From assembly GCA_032433765.1 (NCBI GenBank), contig JAVIAB010000008.1:39513679-39577678 (forward strand): a DNA stretch of 64,000 nucleotides, written 5' to 3'. Of the stretch, positions 1 through 11,704 are shown piece after piece. The stretch comes from Megaustenia siamemsis (lineage: Eukaryota > Mollusca > Gastropoda > Stylommatophora > Ariophantidae). Positions within the stretch are counted from its first letter, which is position 1, and every line of letters starts with the position of its first letter. The translations under genes and the position numbers were made by a program. The notes beneath the pieces were generated by a model, which worked only from the letters and a program-made list of their open reading frames with translations, had not been told where the DNA came from and did no database searches.

Positions 1-80
1 CAATTATGTATTTCCATTCGTTTGCAGTGATACCGGGGCCTTCGAATAACTATAACCACAACCATAACCATATACATAAC
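1..80 (-). repeat. Element B fragment (interspersed repeat), cut by window edge
   Basis: The segment tttgcagtgataccgggg is the reverse complement of a block found in element B copies near 22.7, 41.67 and 57.2 kb. It is followed by an ataacc-like simple run, which is the same end seen as ggttatgg in the other copies. Only one end of the element is inside the window. Confidence 0.7.
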
Positions 81-227
81 CTGAGTAGATAAAACACTTT
101 ACTTTATTATTTTAGTTTTTTTTTTCTGTCCTGATGTTATTTATTTTTTCAGTTTGCATTTAATTCCCCATGGCTATTATTTTATACTTCTGTTTTTCAG
201 TTACTCGTATTGTCATGTTCAAAATAC

Positions 228-590
228 TCGTAGAGTGCCAATGCATTGCGCTGAAGCAACAGAAATTAAAGCTGTCAGCGAATTATAGCCGATAGCTTGT
301 GCCAGGACAGGTGAACCAGAACTATCCAGATCCTACTCCACCTCTTCGCGGTGCCACTAGAAACAGAATAATAAGTCTAGTCGTGGTAGGTGAGTACGGT
401 TAAAGAGGGAAGGCAACTCGTTACTCAAAAATGATGTGCTGAAGTCGGATGTACTGGACCGAAAAGCGCTAATATCACAGTTTTGTAAATAACAACATAT
501 CACATCCACACCCACTTAAAGTCCATTTAATGGCGAATGACGAGATGTCTATTCCTTTAATCATCGGATGAACGCAAGCAAGCAAAATAC
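228..590 (+). repeat. Element A copy (SINE-like interspersed repeat, diverged)
   Basis: It aligns by eye with element A at 46.97, 52.1 (reverse) and 53.96 kb. Shared blocks include the tgtcagcga segment, gtgaaccaga, ctccacctct, gctgaagtcggatgt and the terminal atcgg-tgaacgcaa. The 5' end is too diverged to place exactly, and I see no clear target-site duplication. Confidence 0.7.
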
Positions 591-954
591 TCTTAGCTAA
601 ACTCATAGACTATCTCTAAGTTCTGTCTGCCTTGATACTGACTTATGTGTTATGTGAAGGGAGGATACAAAAGAATAAACAGATAGGTATATTAACAGCC
701 ATACTCTGATAACGGTGAATTGTTTGTTTGTTTCTGTGCGCTGTCTTGTCTGTGTATCCAGGGATAATGTCTTGTGACATTTTTTAGTGATGTAAAGCTG
801 TTACTATGTCGTTATTTACATTTTTATTATCTCTGTCGTCATATTTACGACAACTCGCAGATGTTTATGCAACTCCACGCCACTCATATCTATCGCTGCT
901 GCTTTATCTGCGTGTATTCTCAATTTCATTGCTGCAATACGCTTTTTGTCTCTA

Positions 955-1290
955 GACTTTCTTCATTTCTGTGTGTTGTCTTTTCTAATAGCTTTTCTTC
1001 ATTTTTGTGTATTGCCTCGTCTGTGAGTTTTTCTTCATTTCTGTGTGTTGTCTTTTCTAATAGCTTTTCTTCATTTTTGTGTATTGCCTCGTCTGTGAGT
1101 TTTTCTTCATTTCTGTGTGTTGTCTTTTCTAATAGCTTTTCTTCATTTTTGTGTATTGCCTCGTCTGTGAGTTTTTCTTCATTTCTGTGTATTTTCTTGT
1201 CTATGAGCTTTTATTCGTTTGTGTGTATTGTCTTGTCTGTGAGTTTTTTTTTTTCATTTCTGTGTATTGTCCTGTCCATGAGTTTTGACC
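955..1290. repeat. 36-bp minisatellite with 72-bp dimer structure
   Basis: About nine units start with cttcatttctgtgt or cttcatttttgtgt. Exact copies recur every 72 bp (for example 961 and 1033), and each 72-mer is two related 36-mers. The open frame from 774 through the array comes from a period divisible by three. It has low-complexity Ser/Phe content and is not a credible gene. Confidence 0.9.
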
Positions 1291-1811
1291 CTATTTCTAT
1301 AAAATTGTGCTGGTATCATCACAAAACCCATGCACTAGCACAGTATACCCAAACGTCTTAAGGGCTGCGTGAAAGCCTTTACCTACTTTCTTTATTACTG
1401 GAAAATGTACTCTTATTCTCACTTAGATGAAAGCATGACGTTTTTTTTTCCATTAAATCCACTTCTCAAAGTGTCTGCTACATCCTAACTAGTTTCCCAA
1501 CGTCATGAGTTATGACAGAGATCAGAGTTAAGATAGGCACAGCCAGAAACGAGAAACTTAGTGGCCGTGTAAGAAGACTTATTAACCAACACAGAACAGG
1601 AGTCGTCAGTCGCTGGACACTGCAAGACTTGCTGGGGAGGGATTTGACCACTTATGGACATGTTCGTAGTGCAATGATGATGACCCACACGTAACTCAAC
1701 AACTCGATATGAGCTAAGGCCTAGTTCAATGTACTCACTACTAGCATTTCCTTACTCAAACGTCAATTGCTATGAGACTGTTTTTACCTTCACTACTTAC
1801 CATTAAAATCA
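1291..1811. other. No recognised feature
   Basis: The stretch contains only short open frames on both strands (around 1503-1694) with no family resemblance that I recognise. Confidence 0.5.
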
Positions 1812-2234
1812 TCATCATCATCATCATCGAGTGCTATCTCCGCATCGAAGGTTGGCTACCATGGAGCGCCATTCTGCTCTGTCTCTTGCTTTGATGGTGC
1901 AGGTTGTCATAGGCTGGCTTGTCCACCTTTTGATGTTACTCGTCCATGTTAGTCTTGGTCTGCCTCTGCCTCTGTTACCTTATATTTTCCACTCCAGGAT
2001 TACTTTTAGTAGGCTGTTGTGTCTTTTAACATGTCCCAACAATAGCATTTGTATTGTTTGAATTGTGTTTAGTAGTTCTCTTTTCATTTTTAGTTGTTTT
2101 AAGACATCATCGTTTGTTTTCTGTTCCTTCCATCCAATTCTACTATATATTCACATTTCAAAGGCTTTAATTCTCTGCTCTGTTTTCTTGTCCAATGTCC
2201 ATGTTTCTGCACCATCTTTACCTCTATAGCCTAA
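1812..2234 (-). mobile_element. LINE-a 3' fragment (RTE-like non-LTR retrotransposon)
   Basis: Read on the minus strand this is the C-terminal coding end of a non-LTR retrotransposon ORF2, followed by a (GAT)n tail at the 1812 side. It matches the copies near 12.0-12.37 and 23.9-24.2 kb, including the KFLGHVKRH, GKRGRGRPRLTW and ANLRR blocks. It is 5'-truncated near 2225, where SINE1 is inserted. RTE-like membership is inferred from the typical order GHV-R, then RGRP, then W. No start or catalytic domain remains. Confidence 0.8.
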
Positions 2235-2248
2235 CTATAATTAGTGAT

Positions 2249-2513
2249 GGCAGCCACGATAGCTCAGTGGTTAGAGAGTTGGGCTACAAAGGACAAGAGG
2301 TCAGGTTCGATCCCAACCAACGGCTTCCGGGTTCACCCAGCCTTAAATGGGTACCGGATTTTTTCTGGGAAAGTAAAGCGACACAGGCGTAATACCGACC
2401 ACATTACCCCAAAAATCATGCGCTGAAGGTCTGTTAAAATTATGGTCACTAACACCATATTCCCTATACGCCACTTAGTGTGACGGAGGCTCTTTAATTT
2501 AATTTTTTTTTGG
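2249..2513 (+). mobile_element. SINE1 (tRNA-headed SINE) with 14-bp target-site duplication
   Basis: The head carries a tRNA-like A box (tagctcagtgg) and B box (ggttcgatccc), followed by a non-tRNA body containing ttcacccagccttaa and ending in ctcttta plus a T/A-rich tail. It is flanked by an exact 14-bp duplication, ctataattagtgat, at 2235-2248 and 2514-2527. That shows LINE-type target-primed insertion. The body is present in at least six other copies in this window. Confidence 0.93.
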
Positions 2514-2613
2514 CTATAATTAGTGATAATCTAGAATATTATAGCAAATGTAGGGCAAATTATATTAATTTTAGTGTATCCTCATTTTCTTCACATTATG
2601 TGTGTGTTTATAT

Positions 2614-2878
2614 AAAGTAAAAAGTAAAGTGCCCCGTCACGCCAAGTGGCGTATATGGAATATGGTGTCAGTGATTATACTATTTATAGACCTTCAACAC
2701 ATGATTTTTGGGGTAATGTGGTCGGTATTACGCTCGTGCCACTCTACTCTCCCAGAAAAAAAAAATCCTGTACTCATTTAAGGCTGGGTGAACCCGGACC
2801 CCGTCGATCAGGTTCGAACCCATATTCTCGTCTTTTGTAGTCCAGTTCACTAACCACTGAGCTATCGCGGCGCCACTG
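2614..2878 (-). mobile_element. SINE1 copy, reverse orientation
   Basis: On the minus strand it has the same A box (tagctcagtgg), B box (ggttcgaacc), ttcacccagcc body and 3' end (cacttggcgtgacgggg) as the other SINE1 copies. Nearly matching tgtgtgt-tatata words at both ends (about 2599 and 2877) are a possible target-site duplication, but the right flank is itself microsatellite. Confidence 0.9.
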
Positions 2879-3027
2879 TGTGTGTATATATATATTGGCA
2901 GATTCAGGAAATAGAGAATATATTCAGGAAAGCAGCATCCAGCATAAGATACTAATATTTTTACCAAACTACTGACTTACCATGATTGCTTGCTACCAAC
3001 CGTCTATTAAGACGCTAAAAGGCCATA

Positions 3028-3091
3028 TAATCACACACACACACTACACACACACTACACACGCACGCACGCACACGCACGCACGCACACG

Positions 3092-3145
<54 letters not shown>
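3028..3145. repeat. (AC)n and (CG)AC-rich then (AT)n microsatellite
   Basis: Runs of cacaca and gcacgcac are followed by about 20 AT dinucleotides. Confidence 0.95.
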
Positions 3146-3146
<1 letters not shown>

Positions 3147-3774
3147 CCTTTTTATGATTATAAATAATCAGTTTACAATATTTATTTTTACCACGGACCG
3201 CCCATGAATGTTTGTGAATGTCACAAACCCAAAGATCTAAAAGTAGATCTCATACATTTAGGTCAGGCGTTATTTATTTACAGTGAATCATTGAGGTCTG
3301 TTATACAGGGTCAAAGCGGGGAGGTAAGTACGTTCCCAGTCGTGATAATTTAATTGAAAAGATTCCACTCAAATCTGACACAATACTCTTTTTTGTGTTC
3401 GACTGACGAATACATCCTTCTTGTTAGTCGCTAGTCATTCAAATGACGTGGAATCGGCGTAATTGCACTGTGTTCGTTGTTTTTACTGAATAGTGTGATA
3501 TATACACCTTTTCAAAGAACATCAGATGCCTAGTGTGGGTAGTGTTTATGTTATATTATATTATGTTAGAATCATCAGCTCTACACACAATAATATTAAA
3601 TAAGTGTTCTGATTTTTCCCTTGAATAATCGACAATTTCCAATAAGAACCCTGACCTGGGTGCACGAACTCCTTCGCACGTCCTGGCTTCCACCTGTGGT
3701 GGTCGATACTTGCTGATACTTTTTCCGGTGCAGTGACCATTCTCTTCAATATTTAACTATCAACAGTTCTTTAA
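3146..3774. other. No recognised feature
   Basis: Ordinary complexity sequence. Short open frames, such as one on the minus strand at 3561-3749, have no recognisable domain. Confidence 0.45.
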
Positions 3775-3998
3775 CGTGCGCGAGTGCACCCGGGACCTCC
3801 AATTTCTTTTGTCGTTATCCGATAGGGCTAGATACCTAACCTCACTACCCAGAGACCAGGGAAATATAAAGGCACCAAGAAACAACCGACTAAATTTTAT
3901 TTTAAAAAAAAAAATTCCCATTGGTGGAATTAACCCGAGAGCTTTCTCTCCAGAAGTAACGTCTTTCCTCTAGACCACCCGGATACCGGGTTGCTGTT
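3775..3998 (-). mobile_element. Possible third tRNA-headed SINE (SINE3), reverse
   Basis: Read on the minus strand from about 3998, a tRNA-like head has tggtctagagg as A box and gggttaattcc as B box. A poly-T/A run and a unique body follow. Only one copy is visible in this window, so the repeat nature is inferred from the tRNA-like start alone. A degraded tRNA pseudogene is the alternative. Confidence 0.4.
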
Positions 3999-4044
3999 CT
4001 TCTCTACTTCTGATTCAACTTGACCAAAAATGTATGTTTGCATC

Positions 4045-4290
4045 GTCTTATTCTACTACCTTTTTAGCTCCCAGTGGAGCATAGGTCTTCAACAAACACT
4101 TTCCAAGTCGTTCTGTTTTTTTGCCATTCTTTTAAGATCATTCCATGACTTCCCCATCATCTTCATCTCTGCTTCTATCTGTCTTCTCCAAAAATTTCTT
4201 GGTCTTCCTCTTTGTCTTTTCCCCTGGGGGTTCCAGAAAACGGCATGTTGTGTAATACTCTCAGTTGGCTTCCGTAGTGTGCTTGCATAA
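4045..4290 (-). mobile_element. LINE-e 3' fragment (RTE-like)
   Basis: The minus strand matches the C-terminal end of the LINE-e copy at 5.55-5.84 kb: a PRGKDKEEDQEI-like block, then MKMMGKSWNDLKRMAKKQ-like residues, then CRPMLHWEL. This tail (PQGKRKRGRP, then TWxxLExxAQ, then GLC) is typical of a widespread invertebrate RTE-like LINE. The two LINE-e copies at 4.0 and 5.5 kb face each other in opposite orientations across the tetranucleotide tract. Confidence 0.8.
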
Positions 4291-4554
4291 TCAACACAAA
4301 AGGTTGAGTAGAACCCTGATAAGTTGAGGTCTGCTGAACGTTTTGTAACGAGTCACCTCTGATGCGCCGACCAGGATAGGCTCGTTTGTGGTGCCCGAAC
4401 TGAGGTCGGTGACTTGAGTTTTGGTAAAAGAGGACAGTAGACTGCCAGGTCCTGTGTGAAGACTGACACTTGATAGTAATGATCGTCAGAGAAGGAGTGT
4501 CTAGAATGTCTGCACTGTAGATCGTCTTTCGATGGAAAGGATAATAGATTGCAT

Positions 4555-5190
<636 letters not shown>

Positions 5191-5529
5191 CCGACAGACA
5201 AGACAAAATTTTGTCACTAACAAATATCAGCCCTCCTGTTGGTACCTTCCTCTCCCCATTCAAGCAATAATCATTGAATGAGATAATGAGAATGAGAATG
5301 AGATGAAATAAACACATAATTTTGCTGAAAGTGTCAGGCAGACACTGTTTAAGTAATAAAACAGCTACTTTTCACATTACCATTAGTTGGTAATTTTATT
5401 TCATTTCTTTACATTTTCACAAATATGCAATTTTTTAGTAATTAATTCTTACTAATTTTTTTCATTAATGGATGCTAACGCAGAATAAAAGGATGAAAGT
5501 GGCAGGACAAAATCACTAACATAGAATTA
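5191..5529. other. No recognised feature
   Basis: AT-rich sequence between the tetranucleotide tract and a LINE-e end. I see nothing identifiable. Confidence 0.4.
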
Positions 5530-5850
5530 TGCAAATGAACCAGTCAAATACCTGTGGATAAAGAGATACAGCGAAGACGATGGCGCTGGATAAGACACTC
5601 GAGAGCCAACTAAGAGTATTACTCAACAGACTCTTTTTTTGGAATCCCCAGAAAAAAAGACAAAGAGGAAGACCAGGGAATTCTTAGAGAAGACAGATGG
5701 ATGCAGGGATGAAGATAATGGGGAAGACATGGAATGATCTTAAAAGAATGGCAAGAAACAGAACGGTTTGGAAAGTGTTTGTTGTAGACCTATGCTCCAT
5801 AGGGAGCTGACAGATATAAGAGGAAGAATAATTCTTAATAATAATAATAT
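5530..5850 (+). mobile_element. LINE-e 3' fragment (RTE-like)
   Basis: The plus strand encodes, with frameshifts, a VDKEIQRRRWRW-like block, then WNPQKKRQRGRP and a terminal CRPMLHRELTD block. This is the C-terminal tail of an RTE-like LINE. It matches the minus-strand copies at 4.05-4.29 and 16.85-17.1 kb. Confidence 0.85.
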
Positions 5851-6445
5851 TAATTATTAGTATTATCATTCAGTTACTTGCTATTTTTATGTCTTCAAAT
5901 AATATATATATGGCCTTTGGCTTCTTGACAGACAGTTGGTAACAAGCAATCTTGATAAGTCAGTAGTTTGGTAAAGCATTAGTGTCTCATACTGGGTGCT
6001 GCTTTACTGAACCGTTTCTCTCGTGGCTGAATTTGCCAATCCTGGACAGACAGATCCATCCACAGAACGAACAAGGTGTATTTGCGGTACCTGGCTTTGT
6101 CTCTTTTCTCTTGCGCCTTTTGTCTTCTGAATTAGATATGAGCACTGTCTCGAAAGTAAATAATAATATAATGCAGCCATTACAAAAGTTTAATTACGAG
6201 TTATTTTGTAGACTGGGGAGCATTCATAAGATAGATAATATGATGTCAGATTGGAGAGGTGCGCTTAAGAAGTAAGATAAGAAATCAAGAACTAAAGAGA
6301 TATTAGGGATCGTAAATGCAATAGAATATAGAAGAATGTTACAGCATAAGAAACGTTCAGTGTGTGTAGTAAAGGCGACTGAGGGTAACAATTGAACAAC
6401 TACAGTACTGGGATCAGGTGAGGAAAGGGGAACAAGTTGCCCAAA
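5851..6445. other. No recognised feature apart from the left flank of the 24-bp array
   Basis: This is mixed sequence with short frames only (for example 5982-6275 plus). I could not confidently place the 5' half of element A here, although the array to the right lies in an element A copy. Confidence 0.4.
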
Positions 6446-8075
6446 TAACAGCTGAGTGCGATTATCGACCAACAGCTGAGTGCGATTATTGACCAACATC
6501 TGAGTGCGATTATCGACCAACAGCTGAGTGCGATTATCGACCAACATCTGAGTGCGATTAGCGACCCACATCTGAGAGCGATTAGCGACCCACATCTGAG
6601 AGCGATTAGCGACCCACATCTGAGAGCGATTAGCGACCCACATCTGAGAGCGATTAGCGACCCACATCTGAGAGCGATTAGCGACCCACATCTGAGAGCG
6701 ATTAGCGACCCACATCTGAGAGCGATTAGCGACCCACATCTGAGAGCGATTAGCGACCTACATCTGAGTGCGATTATCGACCAACAGCTGAGTGCGATTA
6801 TCGACCAACATCTGAGTGCGATTAGCGACCCACATCTGAGAGCGATTAGCGACCCACATCTGAGAGCGATTAGCGACCCACATCTGAGAGCGATTAGCGA
6901 CCCACATCTGAGAGCGATTAACGACCCACATGTGAGAGCGATTAGCGACCCACATCTGAGAGCGATTAGCGACCCACATCTGAGAGCGATTAGCGACCCA
7001 CATCTGAGAGCGATTAGCGACCCACATCTGAGTGCGATTATCGACCAACAGCTGAGTGCGATTATCGACCAACATCTGAGTGCGATTAGCGACCCACATC
7101 TGAGTGCGATTATCGACCCACATCTGAGTGCGATTAGCGACCCACATCTGAGTGCGATTATCGATCCACAGCTGAGTGCGATTATCGACCAACATCTGAG
7201 TGCGATTAGCGACCCACATCTGAGTGCGATTATCGACCAACATCTGAGTGCGATTAGCGACCCACATCTGAGTGCGATTAGCGACCCACATCTGAGTGCG
7301 ATTAGCGACCCACATCTGAGTGCGATTATCGACCAACAGCTGAGTGCGATTATCGACCAACATCTGAGTGCTATTATCGACCAACAGCTGAGTGCGATTA
7401 GCGACCCACATCTGAGTGCGATTAGCGACCCACATCTGAGTGCGATTAGCGACCCACATCTGAGTGCGATTAGCGACCCACATCTGAGTGCGATTAGCGA
7501 CCCACATCTGAGTGCGATTATCGACCAACAGCTGAGTGCGATTAGCGACCCACATCTGAGTGCGATTATCGACCAACAGCTGAGTGCGATTAGCGACCCA
7601 CATCTGAGTGCGATTATCGACCAATAGCTGAGTGCGATTAGCGACCCACAGCTGAGAGCAATTAGCAACCAACATCTGAGTGCGATTAGCGACCCACATC
7701 TGAGTGCGATTAGCGACCCACAGCTGAGAGCGATTAGCAACCCACATCTGAGTGCGATTAGCGACCCACATCTGAGTGCGATTAGCGACCCACAGCTGAG
7801 AGCGATTAGCGACCCACAGCTGAGAGCGATTAGCGACTAACAGCTGAGTGCGATTAGCGACCCACAGCTGAGAGCGATTAGCGACCAACAGCTGAGTGTG
7901 ATTAGCGACCCACAGCTGAGAGCGATTAGCGACCAACAGCTGAGTGTGATTAGCGACCCACAGCTGAGAGCGATTAGCGACCAACAGCTGAGTGCGATTA
8001 GCGACCCACAGCTGAGAGCGATTAGCGACCAACAGCTGAGTGCGATTAGCGAACCACAGCTGAGCGCGATTAGCG
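6446..8075. repeat. 24-bp minisatellite, about 68 units, derived from element A
   Basis: The unit contains gattagcgacccacatct or gattagcgacccacagct, with variants gattatcgaccaacagct. Sub-blocks of variants recur: gcgacc-cacatct runs, tcgacc-aac pairs, and alternating dimers after about 7800. The core tcagcgacccacagct occurs once inside normal element A copies (about 47.01 and 54.00 kb), and the right flank continues as element A. All six frames are open over hundreds of codons because 24 is a multiple of three, so the 457-, 446- and 231-residue frames are not genes. Confidence 0.95.
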
Positions 8076-8300
8076 ACCCATATTTGAATGCATGCGTCAG
8101 GATCAGCGAGAAACTGAGCTGACCAAGACATTTTTCCATCTCCCTTCTCTTCTTGGAAACAAACTGTCCAGTGAGATCAAGCGAGTCGAGATCAAAGAGG
8201 TAAGGCAACTCGGGACTCAAAACTACCGTGCTAAAGTCGGATGTTTTGGGCCGAAAACGGCAAATATCACACCCTCGCTAAAAACAACACAGCAAACCAG
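8076..8300 (+). repeat. Element A right-hand part flanking the 24-bp array
   Basis: It starts with the last array unit, then aligns with element A downstream of the cacagct block. Shared words are gcgtcaggatc, the tgagatcaagcgag area, gactcaaaactaccgtgc, aagtcggatgt and aaatatcaca, in the same order and spacing as at 47.0-47.2 kb. Confidence 0.8.
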
Positions 8301-8633
8301 CTCACTAAACTTCCTACCTCTAGTATTCATTGGGCTAACATTAGGGGAAAAGTATTCACTACGGGAGCTAGTTTATATTTGTAAACACCACAACAATTGC
8401 AAAATATTTCTGTGGATATTCCTTAAAAATGACCTCTAATAATAGTAAACAAAGGGATTAAACGCCATAGAACGCTGTTGCAATTTTAACGCCGACACGC
8501 TGAAATGAGTTTCATATTAATATGGATTCATGTATTGATTGATGTCTGCCATGCTACACTGTGTGTTTATATATAACTTCATTGACTCGATAATACTTTG
8601 ACTTGTCAATACAAACTTCAATAAATCTCCTTC

Positions 8634-8635
<2 letters not shown>
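8301..8635. other. No recognised feature
   Basis: Unassigned sequence. It ends where an (ATC)n tract marks the tail of the next LINE. Confidence 0.4.
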
Positions 8636-8672
<37 letters not shown>

Positions 8673-9540
8673 AGCTTGGCTTAGGCGATCATGTCCTTTT
8701 ACAATCTTTTATCTACAGTGCATCGTATCAGTTCTGTTGTTGACTGTTTTCTATGCCATGACACCAAGCTATCCAGTATTTTCACTCTTTGTAGTCCGCG
8801 ATCTCTCTCTCCTTCCTTTTATTTTGCTAGTTGTAACCAAATATTCCAACTTTACTCTTCTTATTATGTGCCCGAAAAATGTTGATTGTTTCTTTCTGGT
8901 GTTTTTAGGAGCTGCCTTTTTGTGTTGGTCTCTTGAGAATTTCTTCTTTGGTCTTTTTATCTGTCCAGGGAACTTTCAACATTCTTCTACGAAATCCCAT
9001 CTCTGTGACCTCTAATCGTCTTTTCATTTGTTTGTCTACTGTTCATGATTCGCTTCCATATGTAAGAATTGGTTCTATATAGTACCGATGAACTCTCTTT
9101 CTCACTTCTTTTGACATAAATTTGTTGCATACAATATTTTTCATTTTCTGAAATGATATTTTGAACTGAGCTATTCTGCTTTTTATTTATTCTTCCATCT
9201 GATTCTGCCCAAGTATTTGACGTGTTGCACATGTTTAAGATTTGTCCGGTATATTTTTATGCTGCATGATGGTGATGATTGATTCTTTTATATAACCATT
9301 ACTTCTGTTTTCTTACTATTCAGACTGAGACCTTTCTTCTTGCTTTCTTTTACTATTATATATATCATTTCTTGTAGCTCATTCTCTGTCTCTGCTGTTA
9401 AAACTGGTGTCATCCGCATATCGCAAATTATTTATGTTATGACCGCGTCGACTTGAATTCCTTTTTTGTCTAATATTGATCTCATATGTTCGCTGTAAAG
9501 TCAATACAAATCCGGCGACAGAACACAGCCTCTTCTACTA
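8636..9540 (-). mobile_element. LINE-b2 fragment (RTE-like), tail (GAT)n
   Basis: The minus strand matches the better preserved LINE-b2 at 28.1-29.46 kb over the C-terminal half of ORF2. It holds a YADD-region remnant near 9400, the KTEVMV-like block, then the RRxLxVPW, FFGHxxR and terminal blocks. The (ATC)n run at 8636-8672 on the plus strand is the 3' (GAT)n tail. Several frameshifts and stops leave no usable frame. Confidence 0.85.
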
Positions 9541-9679
9541 AACAAAGATACATATTTGTTAAGATATTATGATTTGGTTTGCATAATATATTGAAACTGT
9601 ATTTTTCTTTTGTAGTAACTCTATGTAAATAAACAAGACACTGAATGTATGGTCACACTACATGGCTTGATAAAAGCAT
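9541..9679. other. Short unassigned interval
   Basis: I see nothing identifiable before the 14-bp array. Confidence 0.3.
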
Positions 9680-11300
9680 GAACATACAACAATGAACTAT
9701 CAATAATGAATTATCAAAAATGAACTATCAACAATAAATTATGAACAACGAATTATGAACAACGAAGTGTCAACAATGAACTATTAACAATGAATTATCA
9801 ACAATGAATTATCAACAAAGAACTATCAACAGTCATGTATCAACAATGAACTATCAAAAATAATATATCAACAATGATTCATCAACAACGAACTATCAAT
9901 AATGAATTATCAACAAAGAACTATAAAAATGATCTATCTATAATGAATTATCAACAACGAACTATCAACAGTCATGTATCAACAATGAATCATCAACAAC
10001 GAACTATCAATAAAGCATTATCAACAACGAACTATCAACAATGAACTTACAACAATGATCTATCAACAACAAATTATCAACAATGAGGTAGCTCAAATGG
10101 ACAATCAACAATGAACTATAAAAAATGATCTATCAACAACGAACTATCAACAATGAACTTCCAACAATAATTTATCAACAACAAATTATCAACAATGGAC
10201 AATCAACAATGAATTATCAACAAGAATATATGAACAACAAGTTATCATAAATGAGCTATCAACAATGAATTATCAACAATGAACTATCAAGAATGATCTA
10301 TCAACAATGAATTATCAACAATGAACTATCAAGAATGATCTATCAACAATGAATTATCAACTAAATACCAGCAATAGTCTATGAATAACGAACTATCAAC
10401 AATTAATTATCAACAATGAATTATCAACAATGAACTATCAAGAATGATCTATCAACAATTAATTATCAACAATGAATATGCAACAATGATCTATCAACAT
10501 CGAACTATCAAAAATGATCTATCAAAAATAAATTATCAACAACGGACTATCAACAGCTATCTCTCAACAACAAAACTATCAACAATGATTTATCAACACT
10601 GAATTAACAACGACGAACTATCAACAATGATCTATCAACAATGATCTATCAACAATGATCTATCAACACTGAATTAACAACGACGAACTATCAGCAATAA
10701 TCTATCAACAATGAATTATCAACAACGAACTATCAGCAATAATCTATCAACAATGAATTATCAACAACGAACTATCAACAATAATCTATCAACAATGAAT
10801 TATCAACAACGAACTATCAACAATAATCTATCAACAATGAATTATCAACAACGAACTATCAGCAATAATCTATCAAAAATGAATTATCAACAACGAACTA
10901 TCAGCAATAATCTATCAACAATGAATTATCAACAACGAACTATCAGCAATAATCTATCAAGAATGAATTATCAACAACGAACTATCAACAACAATCTATC
11001 AACAATGAATTATCAACAACGAACTATCAGCAATAATCTATCAAAAATGAATTATCAACAACGAACTATCAGCAATAATCTATCAACAATGAATTATCAA
11101 CAACGAACTATCAGCAATAATCTATCAAGAATGAATTATCAACATCGAACTATCAAAAATGATCCATCAACAATGAATTATCAACAACAAACTATCAACA
11201 ACGATCTATCAATGATGAACCATATGAAAAAGAAACTATCAACAATGAGCTTTCAACAATAAGCTACCAATAATTAACTATCAACAATGAATTATCAACA
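9680..11300. repeat. 14-bp satellite with 42-bp higher-order repeat
   Basis: Monomers are variants of caacaatgaattat, caacaacgaactat and cagcaataatctat. From 9680 to about 10690 monomer types are mixed irregularly. From about 10690 to 11150 the three types cycle in fixed order, giving a regular 42-bp unit repeated about eleven times. The 183-residue frame at 10711-11262 (repeating MNYQQRTISNNLST) is a by-product of this 42-bp period. Confidence 0.93.
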
Positions 11301-11576
11301 ACAATTCAAACATTGTCGAAAACTGAAACTACTTCCATACAAAACATATATTTTAAGAATGCATGGAATGTAGTAGGCACAAGATATCTCAACCAATAAA
11401 CGCTGCCAAATTGCCAAGATTATAACTAAAATGAAATTTTAAATAAAAAAGAAAAGGCTGTGTAGAACATTCAGAAACATGAGAGAAAAAAGTAAGCTAA
11501 ACTAAAGAGCAACGATTGTAATTACCTAACTTCAAAGCTGAGCAAAGTCGCGTTAGAGTAGTGGTGAGTTTGGTTT
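11301..11576. other. No recognised feature
   Basis: Unassigned sequence between two arrays. Confidence 0.4.
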
Positions 11577-11704
11577 CTTGTTGACTAGAGAGCGGATTTA
11601 ATTCCTCGATTGTAGTTGACTAGAGGGCGGATTTAATTCCTCGATTGTAGTTGACTAGAGGGCGGATTTAATTCCTCGTTTGTTGTTGAATAGAGAGCGG
11701 ATTT
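11577..11704. repeat. 35-bp minisatellite, left part
   Basis: About four units contain gttgactagagggcgg and gatttaattcctcga. The same array resumes at 12372 after a LINE-a insertion. Confidence 0.9.

Noticed and set aside
1503..1694. Opposed 60-codon frames as a small protein gene
   Set aside because: Length is within chance expectation and there is no family resemblance.
2249..2340. tRNA gene with A and B boxes
   Set aside because: It is the head of SINE1: the cloverleaf is not complete, a long non-tRNA body follows, and a 14-bp duplication surrounds it. The same applies to the other SINE1, SINE2 and SINE3 heads.
6400..8131. Large open reading frames (up to 457 codons) reading as MWVANRTQ-type repeats
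   Set aside because: The 24-bp period keeps several frames on both strands open. The residues follow the satellite unit and no non-repetitive domain is attached.
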